A model generated the notes under the pieces. The model was not told where the DNA came from and made no database searches. It saw only the letters and a program-made list of their open reading frames with translations. From Aurantiacibacter poecillastricola (GTDB taxonomy: Bacteria; Pseudomonadota; Alphaproteobacteria; Sphingomonadales; Sphingomonadaceae): DNA of 64,000 nt. This document shows positions 1 to 9,087 of this stretch, piece by piece. Where the stretch lies: assembly GCF_030730945.1 (NCBI RefSeq), contig NZ_JAVAMS010000004.1:186001-250000 (forward strand), read 5' to 3'. Every line of letters begins with the position of its first letter. The stretch's first letter is position 1. A program made the position numbers and the translations under genes.

Positions 1-69
1 GAGGCCGCACTGCGAACCGGTCGTACCGTTCACGGCGACCAGCCGATTTCCCAGCCCACGGAGGACTGA
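1..69 (+). CDS. C-terminal end of an unidentified protein (partial)
   Basis: Frame 1 is open from the window edge to a TGA at 67-69, giving 22 residues that end QPISQPTED. The stop lies inside the spacer that also carries the GGAGG ribosome site of the next gene, so the two genes are probably co-transcribed. The visible tail is too short to assign a family; the fragment AALRTGR is reminiscent of the end of several oxidoreductase families, but this is only an impression. Confidence 0.5.
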   Translation, partial: EAALRTGRTVHGDQPISQPTED

Positions 70-73
70 CCGC

Positions 74-2236
74 TTGTTTCGTAAATTCAAAATGATGCCG
101 CCGGCGCGAATGGTCGCAGCGCTGTTTGGCATACTGGCACTCGCCGCCTGCGCTACCGCCATGGTCGAAAGCGACGGCGACTGGCTTTCCGCGCACAGCG
201 ACGAAGCCGATGTTTGGCTGAGCGACGGGCGCACCTATGCAGCTCAGCGTTACAGTCCGCTGACGCAGATCGATGCTGGCAATGTCGATCAGCTCGGCAT
301 CGCCTGGTACGACGATTACGACACCTATCGCGGTATCGAGGCGACCCCGCTTTATGCCGACGGGGTGCTCTACAATATCCTCGCCTGGAACATCACCGTC
401 GCCTATGACGCGCGGACGGGCGAAAGGCTGTGGACCTTCGATCCGGAAGTTCCCCGCGAGATGGGCCGATATGCCTGCTGCGAGCCAGTCTCGCGCGGGC
501 TGGCGCTGTGGGAAGACAAGGTCATCATCGCCACGCTGGACGGGCGGGTAATGGCTCTGGACCGCGCCACCGGCGACACCGTCTGGTCGACGCAAACCTT
601 CGACCACGAGATGCCCTATACGATCACGGGCGCGCCGCGCGTGTTCGACGGGAAGGTGGTGGTCAGCCAGTCCGGCGGCGATCTCGGCGTGCGCGGGTTT
701 GCCATCGCGCTCGACGTGGATACGGGCGCAAAGCTGTGGAAGTTCTATCTTACGCCCAATCCGACGGGCGAACCGGATAGCGCCGCTTCCGACCCGATCA
801 TGCCGATGATACGCGAAACCTGGTCGGACGAGGGAATGTGGAAGGACCTTGGCGGCGGTGCCAATGCCTGGGATTCCATTGCCTACGATCCGGAGCTTGA
901 TCTCGTCTATGTCGGCACCGGCAACGGTTCGCCACTGGCCTGGCAGCATCGCAGCAATGGCGAGGGGGACAATCTCTTCGTCTGCTCGATCGTCGCGCTC
1001 AACGGATCGGACGGCAGCTATGCCTGGCACTACCAGATGGTGCCGGAGGAAGACTGGGACTACACCTGCACCAGCTCCATCGTAAGCGCCGATCTCGAGA
1101 TCGATGGCGAGATGCGCCAGGTCATCATGCAGGCGCCGAAAAACGGCTTCTTCTACGTGCTGGACCGCGCGACCGGCGAATTGATCAGCGCCGAAACCTA
1201 TGTGAAAGTGAACTGGGCCAGCGGGATTGATACCGAAACGGGCCGCCCCGTCATCAATCCTGAAGCACATTACGGCACCGATCCGGTGCTGGTCTATCCG
1301 GGGCCGGGCGGGGCGCATAACTGGTTTCCGATGGGCTACAGCCCGCGCACGAAGCTGGCCTATTTCCCCGCATACCAGTCGGGCATGGTCTACGCTCTCG
1401 ATCCCGATTTCGAGCCGACTCCCTTTCGCTCCAACGCCGGTTGGGGCGGCTATAGCGGCGACGCGCTGGAAGAGCGCCAGCGGCTGATGGAACAGGCCAA
1501 CGCCGACGAAAAGGCCTGGCTGGTTGCCTACGATCCTGTCCGGCAGCGTATCGCCTGGCGCCACGAACTGCCGCGCCACGGCAATGGCGGGGTGATGATC
1601 ACGGCCTCCGATCTCGTGTTCGAGGGGACAACCCACCAGACCTTCGCCGCCTTCGATGCGCGGACCGGGCAGGAGCTATGGTCCTTCCCCATCCAGAGCT
1701 CGCCCGTTGCGGGGCACATTACCTACGAGCTGGACGGCGTGCAGTATATCGCGGTGAACGCAGGCTGGGGCGGCGGAGCGGCGGGCGTCGAGCGTTCGAT
1801 GGGTATCGATAGGCCGCGTGCCCCGGCGCGCTTGGTCGTGTTCAGGCTGGGAGGCGATGTACAACTCCCACCCCTTGCCGCGCAGGAGCCGGTTCCCTCG
1901 CCGCCGCGCCTCACCGCGACCGAGGCGGAGGTCAGCCGCGGGGCGCAGCTTTATGCGCAGACCTGCGCCACCTGCCACGGCCGGAACGCGGTTGGCGGCG
2001 TGGCGGACCTGCGTCACATGGACGCCCAAACGCATGCTCGCTTCAAGGACATCGTGCTCGGCGGGATATACCTCGAAAAGGGCATGGCGAGCTTTGCCGA
2101 TATCCTCAGCGAGGAAGAGGCGGAGGACATCCACGCCTATCTCATTGCGAGGGCCAACGAGGACTGGGGCGAGGACGGCGTAGGCGGGGGTGGGGACAGG
2201 AATGCGTCCGATCCGCCCACTGGAGGACCGCACTAG
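74..2236 (+). CDS. PQQ-dependent dehydrogenase with C-terminal cytochrome c domain (quinohaemoprotein)
   Basis: Predicted periplasmic quinoprotein oxidising an alcohol, sugar or aldehyde and passing electrons to its own haem c. About 720 residues, the usual size for type II quinohaemoprotein alcohol dehydrogenases. An N-terminal hydrophobic stretch ends in LAAC, a lipobox-like signal. The body shows eight-bladed propeller repeats of the W-x-F/Y and LDxxTG type, a vicinal CC pair near residue 134 that in the family forms the disulfide ring over PQQ, and GGGANAWDS. A haem site CATCH lies near residue 632, with a likely axial Met in KGMASF. I chose the TTG at 74 because GGAGG sits at 60-64; ATG codons at 92 and 95 are alternatives. 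It heads the sulfated-glycan locus; substrate unknown. Confidence 0.85.
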   Translation: MFRKFKMMPPARMVAALFGILALAACATAMVESDGDWLSAHSDEADVWLSDGRTYAAQRYSPLTQIDAGNVDQLGIAWYDDYDTYRGIEATPLYADGVLYNILAWNITVAYDARTGERLWTFDPEVPREMGRYACCEPVSRGLALWEDKVIIATLDGRVMALDRATGDTVWSTQTFDHEMPYTITGAPRVFDGKVVVSQSGGDLGVRGFAIALDVDTGAKLWKFYLTPNPTGEPDSAASDPIMPMIRETWSDEGMWKDLGGGANAWDSIAYDPELDLVYVGTGNGSPLAWQHRSNGEGDNLFVCSIVALNGSDGSYAWHYQMVPEEDWDYTCTSSIVSADLEIDGEMRQVIMQAPKNGFFYVLDRATGELISAETYVKVNWASGIDTETGRPVINPEAHYGTDPVLVYPGPGGAHNWFPMGYSPRTKLAYFPAYQSGMVYALDPDFEPTPFRSNAGWGGYSGDALEERQRLMEQANADEKAWLVAYDPVRQRIAWRHELPRHGNGGVMITASDLVFEGTTHQTFAAFDARTGQELWSFPIQSSPVAGHITYELDGVQYIAVNAGWGGGAAGVERSMGIDRPRAPARLVVFRLGGDVQLPPLAAQEPVPSPPRLTATEAEVSRGAQLYAQTCATCHGRNAVGGVADLRHMDAQTHARFKDIVLGGIYLEKGMASFADILSEEEAEDIHAYLIARANEDWGEDGVGGGGDRNASDPPTGGPH

Positions 2237-2266
2237 CCCGCCCGTGCCGGGAACGAGGAGACGGAA

Positions 2267-2779
2267 ATGAAGGCGCTGAAATTTCGGATCACGATACTCG
2301 CCTGTCTCGCGGCGGCCATGCCGGTCGCTTCGTTCGCCCAGGCCGATGCGGTGTCGCAGGAAGTCAGGGAGCTACGCGACCGGGCCGAGATAGAAGAACT
2401 CCTGCGCGACTATGGCCGGACAATCGACGAACGCGACTTCGATGCATTCGGCCGACTGTTCACGCCGGATGGCGAATATGGAGCCGGACCGTCGATGACC
2501 GTGGGGCCCGAAGCGATTGCAGCGGGGATGCGCGCTATCTTCGAATCCAACGCCCTCGGTTTCGGGGAGCCCAATTTCCATGTCTTCTTCAACACCGTGA
2601 TCGATGTCGATGGAGATCGGGCGAGCGCCACCAGCATGTCGTTCTACATCGTGCCGGGCGAGGACGGCCTGCCCGAGATTGCGCTGATGGCACGCTATGA
2701 AGACGAGCTCGTTCGCACCGGGAACGGCTGGAAGTTCAGGAAGCGCAGCGTCGAGGGACTGATGCCTGCGCCGAATTGA
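2267..2779 (+). CDS. exported SnoaL/NTF2-like protein
   Basis: 170 residues. A clear Sec signal ends near SFAQA, followed by a SnoaL-like (NTF2-fold) domain with the characteristic start EIEELLRDYGRTIDERDFD and a LFTPDGEY segment. Members of this fold act as small isomerases/hydratases or as non-catalytic binding domains, and the sequence does not say which. It follows the PQQ dehydrogenase by 30 bp with a good GAGGAGA site, so it is probably the second gene of that transcript and periplasmic. A role as accessory to the dehydrogenase is inferred from position only. Confidence 0.75.
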   Translation: MKALKFRITILACLAAAMPVASFAQADAVSQEVRELRDRAEIEELLRDYGRTIDERDFDAFGRLFTPDGEYGAGPSMTVGPEAIAAGMRAIFESNALGFGEPNFHVFFNTVIDVDGDRASATSMSFYIVPGEDGLPEIALMARYEDELVRTGNGWKFRKRSVEGLMPAPN

Positions 2780-2857
2780 TCACTCAGCCGATCCTGCCTT
2801 CTTACCCCTGAACCACTAGCGGCCATTCCACTCTATCCCGCCTCCGAACGCTCTTGA

Positions 2858-2890
2858 GACAACGTTGTATTGACTGGAGGCAACGTTGTC
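2858..2890. promoter_or_regulatory. double LacI-type operator in the TonB receptor promoter
   Basis: Two palindromic sites with CAACGTTG cores lie at 2858-2869 (GACAACGTTGTA) and 2879-2890 (GGCAACGTTGTC), centres 21 bp apart, i.e. two helical turns. A TTGACT -35 candidate (2870-2875) lies between them; 17 bp further on is a weak TATCCG (2893-2898), placing the second operator in the promoter spacer. The same palindrome recurs at 11586-11597 and 18877-18888. The LacI-family regulator at 11684 is the obvious candidate binder. Confidence 0.75.
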
Positions 2891-2944
2891 TCTATCCGGG
2901 CTGCCAGCCGCGAAGCCTAACGCGGAACGCGCAGGGAGAGAGTT

Positions 2945-5236
2945 ATGAAAGCCGCAATGAGTTTGAAACTGACCGTGTCGCTTGCAGCGCTCGGCGCAGC
3001 AGTGCCCGCGACGGCGCAGGATAGCCAGCCCGTCGAGGAGGCCGCCGCCGAGCAGCGTCAGGCTGCGAGCAACCAGATCGTCGTTACCGCCACCCGCCGC
3101 GAACAGACGCTGCAGGAAGTGCCGGTTGCCGTGTCCGTCGTCTCGGGCGAACTGCTGGACGATTCCGGCGTGAGCGGGGTCGACCAGATTTCCCAAGCCG
3201 TCCCCAGCGTCACCTTTACGCAGGGCAACAACGAGAATAACAGCTCGCTGAACATCCGCGGCATCGGCACCAACGTCTTCTCGTCCGGCGTGGAGCCGTC
3301 CGTCTCGATCGTGTTCGACGACGTGGTGATGGCGCGTGCGGGGCAGGGCTTCCAGGATTTCATCGACGTTCAGCGCATCGAGGTGCTGCGCGGTCCGCAG
3401 TCCACCCTCTTCGGCAAGAACGCGTCGGCCGGTGTGGTTTCTGTAACCACCAAGGATGCGACCGATTACCTGTCCGGCGAATTCGATGCGATGTATGCCG
3501 AGGGTAACGAATACCAGGTGCGCGGCTCGCTTTCGGGTCCGCTGGCAGACGGCATCGCCGCACGGGTGAGCGCCTTCTACAAGCAGTATGACGGCATCAC
3601 GACGAACCTGTTCAACGGCGAGGAGTACAACGGCTACGAAGCCTGGGGCGTGCGCGGCAAGCTCCAGATGGATGCCACCGACAACCTCTCGCTCGAATTC
3701 ATCGGCGACTATCGCGACTCCACGTCCACGCCGACATTCGTGTTGGCGGATGCCCTGAACCCGTCCGTCGTCGCCGCTATCGCGCCGCTCGAGCTCGAAC
3801 TGTCCAATACCGACGTGAATGTGAACACGCCGCCGCGCAGCGATTCCGAGCAGTGGGGCGCGCAGATGAATGCCGAATATCTGTTCGGTAACGACTTCGT
3901 GCTGAACTCGACCACTGCGGTGCGCAGCTACGATTTCGCGAACAACATCGACGTCGACGCGACGCCCCTGCTGGCGCCGCCTGCCGATCGCAGCTTCTTC
4001 CTGTGGGATCTCAACAACGGCACGACCCAGCTGACGCAGTACAGCCAGGAAGTGCGTCTGGAATCGCCGGATCTCGGCGGGTTCGACTTCCTGGTCGGCG
4101 CCTTTGCCTATTACGTCGATCTCGACAGCACGTTCCAGCGCCGCTGGGTGTTCCGCAATGCTGCGGGTAACGAGGTTCCGCGCAGCGGCCAGTTCAACAG
4201 CACCAACCAGACCACCAACCTTGCAGCTTTCGTCAGCGGCAACGTCTATCTCGGCGACCTGAACCTGTTCGGCGGCCTGCGCGTCATTCACGAGAAGCTG
4301 GAATGGGAGGTTTTCCGCGACCCGGCCAATGTCGTGGTGCCCGGCGATATCGCCCTTCCGGGTGCGGCCGGACAGCCTGCCGATTTCACCGGTTCGACCG
4401 ATGATACGGCGTTCACCGGCAATATCGGCGCGCGCTACGACTTTGGCGCCGGCAATGTCTATGCCAGCTACTCGCGCGGCTACAAGGGGCAGGGCTTCAA
4501 CACCGCCTTCGCTTCGCTGGAAGGCAGCGAGCCCGTGGAAGCCGAGACCGTCGACGCCTTCGAGGTCGGCGCGAAGCTTTCGACCTGTGACGATGTCTTC
4601 TCGGTGAACCTCGCGCTGTTCTACACCCAGTACCAGAATTACCAGGCGCAGGCGCAGCGGCCCAACGACATCACCTTCGAACTGCGCAATGCAGGTGACA
4701 TCTCCACCAAGGGTATCGAGATCGAAACGGTCTTCCAGCCCAGCGACCTGACGACCTTCCGTCTCGGCGCGACCTACATGGATGCAAAGATCGACGAATT
4801 CCCCGGTGGCCCTTGCTATGCGGGCCAGACGGTGGCCGAAGGCTGCGTGAACGGCGTGCAGGATCTGAGCGGGGCCGATCTGCCCAACGCTCCCGACTGG
4901 CGCCTGACCGGGTTCGCTCGCCAGCTGGTTCCGTTCGGCGACGGTTCGCCCGTCGATGGTTTCGTGCAGGGCAATTTCAGCTACCAGTCGTCCGTCCAGT
5001 TCGCGCTCGACCAGAACCCGCTCGCACGCCTCGACGACTTCTGGCTGGTCAACGCGTCCGTCGGCGTCGAGTCGAAGGACGAGGACTATTCGGTCAGCCT
5101 GTTCGTGCGCAATTTGTTCGACCAGAACCTGCCGCAGGCCATTGGCTACTCCACGGCCACTGGCGGACGCGTCACCGCACAGGTGTGGCGCAACCAGGAA
5201 CGGTATTTCGGGGTCCAGGCCCGCTTCGGGTTCTGA
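2945..5236 (+). CDS. TonB-dependent outer-membrane receptor
   Basis: 763 residues. A signal peptide ending TAQ is followed by a plug domain with [21 protein letters not shown] (approx. residues 41-61) and the conserved [17 protein letters not shown] segment, then a beta-barrel ending in the aromatic C-terminus QARFGF required for outer-membrane insertion. It belongs to the large sphingomonad class of TonB receptors that import glycans, siderophores and aromatics. It is preceded by two LacI-type operators and followed by a strong intrinsic terminator, and sits with sulfatases and a GH3. I infer import of oligosaccharides from the sulfated glycan. No SusD-like partner is present. Confidence 0.92.
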   Translation: MKAAMSLKLTVSLAALGAAVPATAQDSQPVEEAAAEQRQAASNQIVVTATRREQTLQEVPVAVSVVSGELLDDSGVSGVDQISQAVPSVTFTQGNNENNSSLNIRGIGTNVFSSGVEPSVSIVFDDVVMARAGQGFQDFIDVQRIEVLRGPQSTLFGKNASAGVVSVTTKDATDYLSGEFDAMYAEGNEYQVRGSLSGPLADGIAARVSAFYKQYDGITTNLFNGEEYNGYEAWGVRGKLQMDATDNLSLEFIGDYRDSTSTPTFVLADALNPSVVAAIAPLELELSNTDVNVNTPPRSDSEQWGAQMNAEYLFGNDFVLNSTTAVRSYDFANNIDVDATPLLAPPADRSFFLWDLNNGTTQLTQYSQEVRLESPDLGGFDFLVGAFAYYVDLDSTFQRRWVFRNAAGNEVPRSGQFNSTNQTTNLAAFVSGNVYLGDLNLFGGLRVIHEKLEWEVFRDPANVVVPGDIALPGAAGQPADFTGSTDDTAFTGNIGARYDFGAGNVYASYSRGYKGQGFNTAFASLEGSEPVEAETVDAFEVGAKLSTCDDVFSVNLALFYTQYQNYQAQAQRPNDITFELRNAGDISTKGIEIETVFQPSDLTTFRLGATYMDAKIDEFPGGPCYAGQTVAEGCVNGVQDLSGADLPNAPDWRLTGFARQLVPFGDGSPVDGFVQGNFSYQSSVQFALDQNPLARLDDFWLVNASVGVESKDEDYSVSLFVRNLFDQNLPQAIGYSTATGGRVTAQVWRNQERYFGVQARFGF

Positions 5237-5285
5237 TCCGATTGGTTTCGGCGGTCGCTCCTCCTCAATGGACCGCCGTTTGTAT

Positions 5286-5326
5286 GGGCGGCGGCGACAG
5301 ACTAGTCGTCGCCGCCCTATTTTTTT
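5286..5326 (+). terminator. intrinsic terminator between TonB receptor and sulfatase
   Basis: GGGCGGCGGCGAC (5286-5298) pairs with GTCGTCGCCGCCC (5305-5317) over 13 bp with one G-U pair and a 6-nt loop, then a T-rich run (5318-5326). The T-run ends only 3 nt before the AGGAGAG ribosome site of the next gene (5329-5335), so it must strongly limit read-through into the sulfatase. Confidence 0.9.
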
Positions 5327-5339
5327 GCAGGAGAGTTGC

Positions 5340-7031
5340 ATGATCCTCAGGCATGTTGCGGTTTGCGCCCTGGCGCTGGTCACCCTGGCAGTCGCACCGG
5401 CACGCGCGCAGGACGATGAAGGCGCAAGACCGAATTTCCTGCTGATCGTCTTCGAGGACATGAGCCCGCATATCGGAGCCTATGGCGATCCGGTGGCGCA
5501 AACCCCGGTGCTCGATGCTTTCGCCCGGCAATCCGTGCTGTACGAGGCGGCGTTCACCACTGCCGGTGTGTGCGCGCCCAGCAGGGCAGCGCTCGCCATG
5601 GGCGTGCCCCAGCAGTCGATAGGCGCGCAGCATATGCGGGTATCTTCGGGCGTCACGCTCGAGGATGGATCGCGCCTGCCCTATACCGCCGTGCCGCCAC
5701 CCTATGTGAAGGCCTATCCCGAATTGCTGCGACGGGCAGGGTATTACACCAGCAACAACGGCAAGACGGATCTCCAGATCGGCCTCGACAGCTATCGCGG
5801 CGGTCCCTTCACGATCTGGGACGATAGCGATGCCGCGCATCCTTGGCGCGGCAGAAGGGAAGGACAGCCCTTCTTCGCCATGGTCAACGTCATGGAAACG
5901 CATGAGAGCTGGACCTTCCCGCTCGATCTTGCGCCCGACGCCCACCCGATGGCAGCCCGGCTCGGCGCGCAGCTGCGAGAGGCGCTGACTGGCAGGCAGC
6001 CGGTACATAGTCCTTCCGAGATCGTGGTGCCGCCCTTCCTGCCCGACACGCCCATGGTGCGGGCGGAACTGGCGCAGATGTACGACAACATTCATTATTA
6101 TGAGCAGACCGTCGCTCGCCTGCTGGGAGAGCTGGAGGAAGACGGGTTGCTGGACGAGACCGTGGTGATCGTGACCACCGATCATGGCGACGGGATTCCG
6201 CGCGCAAAGCGCTCGCTCTACGATAGCGGGCTGCATGTGCCCCTGATGGTGCGCTGGCCCGGCGGCCAGGGAGCCGGCACGCGGGACGGCCAGCTCGTAA
6301 GCTTCGTCGATATCGCGCCCACAATACTCCGACTGGCGGGCGAGGAGGTTCCCGGCTGGATGGCGGGACGCGTTTTCCTCGGATCCGGGACCGGGCCGGA
6401 ACGCGGATATGTCTATGCCGCTCTCGACCGGCACGACGAACAACCCGATTTCGCCCGCGCGGTGCGCGACGACCGGTGGAAGTACATCCGCAACTACCAG
6501 ACCGAACTGCCGTTTTTCCGCCACCTCGCTTTCCGGGACATGCAGCGCTCCATGCAGGAATTGTGGCGTTTGCACGAAACGGGCGAGCTTCCGCCGCGCC
6601 TCGAGCAGTACTTCACCGCTCCGCGCCCGGAGGAGGAACTCTACGACACCTGGGCCGATCCCTACGAGATGACCAACCTTGCCCAGGACGACCGGTATGG
6701 CCGCGTCCTGGCCCGGATGCGCGGGGCGCTGGAGCGTTATCAGGAGAGGTTCGAGGACCTGTCCATGACGGACGAACTGGCAATGGTGGAACGCATGTGG
6801 CCGGGGCTCGAGCAGCCGGTGACGTCCGCCCCCGTGATCGAGGAAACGCCGGCAGGGCTGGTACGGCTGGTCTCGCAAACGCCCGGCGCCTCGATCGGCT
6901 ATCGCATCGATGGGGGCCGGTGGCAGCTCTACGTCGAACCGCTGGGGATCGAACCGGGCCAGAGGCTCGAGGCGAAGGCCGTGCGTTACGGGTTCGCCGA
7001 AAGCGCGGTGAGCAGCATAGTCGGCGGCTAG
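5340..7031 (+). CDS. S1-type sulfatase, sulfamidase-like
   Basis: 563 residues. A signal peptide ends ARAQ; then comes the N-terminal metal site FEDMSP, the maturation motif C78-A-P-S-R (Cys converted to formylglycine) and the HGDGIPRAKRSLY segment of the S1 active site. The FEDMSPHIGAYGD opening resembles heparan N-sulfatase/sulfamidase-type members, but substrate assignment is uncertain. The last approx. 60 residues form an Ig-like chitobiase/HEX-C-type domain seen in some bacterial sulfatases. The start ATG at 5340 has AGGAGAG at 5329. It lies just behind the TonB receptor terminator, so its level depends on read-through or on a promoter I could not see. Confidence 0.9.
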   Translation: MILRHVAVCALALVTLAVAPARAQDDEGARPNFLLIVFEDMSPHIGAYGDPVAQTPVLDAFARQSVLYEAAFTTAGVCAPSRAALAMGVPQQSIGAQHMRVSSGVTLEDGSRLPYTAVPPPYVKAYPELLRRAGYYTSNNGKTDLQIGLDSYRGGPFTIWDDSDAAHPWRGRREGQPFFAMVNVMETHESWTFPLDLAPDAHPMAARLGAQLREALTGRQPVHSPSEIVVPPFLPDTPMVRAELAQMYDNIHYYEQTVARLLGELEEDGLLDETVVIVTTDHGDGIPRAKRSLYDSGLHVPLMVRWPGGQGAGTRDGQLVSFVDIAPTILRLAGEEVPGWMAGRVFLGSGTGPERGYVYAALDRHDEQPDFARAVRDDRWKYIRNYQTELPFFRHLAFRDMQRSMQELWRLHETGELPPRLEQYFTAPRPEEELYDTWADPYEMTNLAQDDRYGRVLARMRGALERYQERFEDLSMTDELAMVERMWPGLEQPVTSAPVIEETPAGLVRLVSQTPGASIGYRIDGGRWQLYVEPLGIEPGQRLEAKAVRYGFAESAVSSIVGG

Positions 7032-7079
7032 GCCGCCTCCACCTCTCCCGCACCTGTCGGATCGCCCGAGGCTTCCCGG

Positions 7080-9050
7080 TCAGAGGCCCGATCCGAAGGG
7101 GTAGAGCGGGTTCGTGCTGTCGTCGGGCGCGGCGGGATCCTGTTCCCGCACCGCTTCCATGGAGCGCGGCAATTCGAACGGCAGCCTTCCGTGAGCTTGC
7201 GCCCGGCCCAGCGCCACGTCCAGCACGGCGGCATCGCTCGCACCGAAGTTTGCAAGGATCACATCGGTCATCGGCAAGACCTCGCTGAGGACGGCGGGCC
7301 TGTCGAGGAAGATGGCCAGCATGGTGGGCACCTGCGCCTCGTTCGCCCGGGCGAGGGCATCATAGGCCGGGTCGCCGGGCTCGAAATTCAGGCGGCCCTC
7401 CTTGTAGCGGCTGCCGAAGAAGTGGTTGGGATGCAGCATCTGCGATGGTGTATCGGCGCGCACGATGGCGAAATCCGCTTCGGCAACATCGTCCACCACC
7501 TGCAGCCCCGCTGCACTGGCGGCGGCGGCGTCCATGCCGTGCAGCCACACCTTCTGGCCCTGCCCAAAGGGGAGGACGCCGTCCTCGTTGCGCAGCAGGA
7601 CCTGGGATTCCCGCTGGAGCCTGTCGGCCTTGGCGATATCGCTTTCGCGCCCGATTGCGGCAGTTGCCGCCGCCGGGTCGACATACGGGTTCTCGAACAG
7701 GCCGAGCTGGAATTTCGGCACCATGACTCGAATTACCGACTGGTCCAGGCGCGCCGTATCGACTTCGCCTGCCTCCAGCGCTTCGAGCAGCGGGCCGACA
7801 TCGTCGGTGCCGCCGAACTGGTCGATCCCGGCATTGAGGCCCTTCACATAGCGTTGCCGCACGGTGAGATCTTCCACGCCCCACGGGGTGGCGATATCGG
7901 GCGCGCGCTGCGGCTCGGCGTCGGTCGGGTTCATGCAGCGCTCGTTGCAATCGCGGGTAATGGCCCAGTCCGACAGGATGATCCCCTCGTAGCCGAGATC
8001 CCCGCGCAGCAGACCCTTCAGCAATTGCGCGCTGAAGCCGGGGCCGACGGGTTCCAGCGTTTCCCCGTTGAGCTGCGTTTCGCGCAGGATCGGGTAGGCA
8101 GGCATGATGCCCGCGCTCTTCGCCTGCAGCGCACCTTCGAAGGCGGCGATGTGCTGGTCGAGATAATCGCCGGGTTCAGCGAAGCGGCCATAGTAATTAT
8201 GCGCCTCGAAACCTTCGGGCTGCGCGCCGTAGCCAACCCAGTGTTTCACGACGGTCATCACGCCATCGGACTGCAAACCCTGGTCGCTGCCCTGGAACGC
8301 CTCGACATAGGCGCCGCCGAGCTCGCTGCCGAGTTCCGCGCTGCTGCCGAACGTTCCGCTGCCACGCGGCCAGCGTGGTTCGGTCAGCAGGTCGAGTTGG
8401 GGGGAGAGGGCCATGTGTATTCCCAAGGCCCGGTATTCCCGGCGGGCGATCTCGCCGAATTCGCGGACCAGTGCAGGGTCGCGCAAGGCGGCGAAGCCCA
8501 GCAATTCGGGCCACTGGGTCGTGCCCGTGCCCGCTTCTGCCGCTCCGAGAACATAGCTGAAGTGGTTGCGCGGATCGGTGCTGAGGGTGAGTGGAACCCC
8601 GAGCCTGCCAGCGGCGGCAACTTCCTGCGCCGCATTGTTCTGTTCCGCCAGCTGCGCCGGGGCGAGCGTCAGGCGGGTAATGAAGCTGGTCACGTGCTTG
8701 TCGTTCACAAGCGTGCCCAGTTCATCGAGATCGTAGCTGAGCGCACGCCCGAGCTGGCCGTCACGCCCGGGCATGGTGGAATGCATGAGCGTGCCGACCT
8801 TCTCGGCCTGCGTCATCCTGCCTGCGAGGTCCGCAGCGCGATCCGCCGGCGAGAGGCGCCAGTCCTCATAGGGCGACAGGCGCCCATCGCCATCGGCATC
8901 GCGGAAACGCAGGCCGTCCACCGGGACGGCTTCCCTCACGCGAAGCCCCAGTTCGGGCTGATCCGGCTGTTGGCCTGCATGCGCGCAGCCCGCGAGGCCG
9001 ATCGCAGAGGAGAGCAGCAGGGCACATTTCTTGAGCGATGCGGGCGTCAT
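7080..9050 (-). CDS. glycoside hydrolase family 3 (beta-glucosidase-like), exported
   Basis: 656 residues. The N-terminus has a lipoprotein-type signal (GLAGC near residue 20) and the DADGDGRLSPYEDWRLS linker typical of a proteobacterial GH3 group, then the (beta/alpha)8 domain. The retaining nucleophile is predicted as D361 in GIILSDW. A C-terminal GH3 domain contains LRNEDGVLPF. The function is exo-acting removal of beta-linked sugars in the periplasm. It is the last gene of the sulfatase-FGE-GH3 operon, 37 bp after the FGE stop. A longer reading frame extends upstream, but the ATG at 9050 fits the signal sequence and has AGGA in front. Confidence 0.88.
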   Translation of the reverse strand: MTPASLKKCALLLSSAIGLAGCAHAGQQPDQPELGLRVREAVPVDGLRFRDADGDGRLSPYEDWRLSPADRAADLAGRMTQAEKVGTLMHSTMPGRDGQLGRALSYDLDELGTLVNDKHVTSFITRLTLAPAQLAEQNNAAQEVAAAGRLGVPLTLSTDPRNHFSYVLGAAEAGTGTTQWPELLGFAALRDPALVREFGEIARREYRALGIHMALSPQLDLLTEPRWPRGSGTFGSSAELGSELGGAYVEAFQGSDQGLQSDGVMTVVKHWVGYGAQPEGFEAHNYYGRFAEPGDYLDQHIAAFEGALQAKSAGIMPAYPILRETQLNGETLEPVGPGFSAQLLKGLLRGDLGYEGIILSDWAITRDCNERCMNPTDAEPQRAPDIATPWGVEDLTVRQRYVKGLNAGIDQFGGTDDVGPLLEALEAGEVDTARLDQSVIRVMVPKFQLGLFENPYVDPAAATAAIGRESDIAKADRLQRESQVLLRNEDGVLPFGQGQKVWLHGMDAAAASAAGLQVVDDVAEADFAIVRADTPSQMLHPNHFFGSRYKEGRLNFEPGDPAYDALARANEAQVPTMLAIFLDRPAVLSEVLPMTDVILANFGASDAAVLDVALGRAQAHGRLPFELPRSMEAVREQDPAAPDDSTNPLYPFGSGL

Positions 9051-9087
9051 GGTAGGTTCCTGTCTTGAAAGGGATTGAATTGCTGCG

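Noticed and set aside
2816..5461. Very long open frame antisense to the TonB receptor
   Set aside because: It mirrors the receptor's codons in a GC-rich genome, lacks protein-like features and a ribosome site; the plus-strand receptor is unambiguous.
7191..9068. Long plus-strand frame opposite the GH3 gene
   Set aside because: Shadow of GH3 codon bias; the minus strand encodes a complete GH3 with nucleophile and signal.
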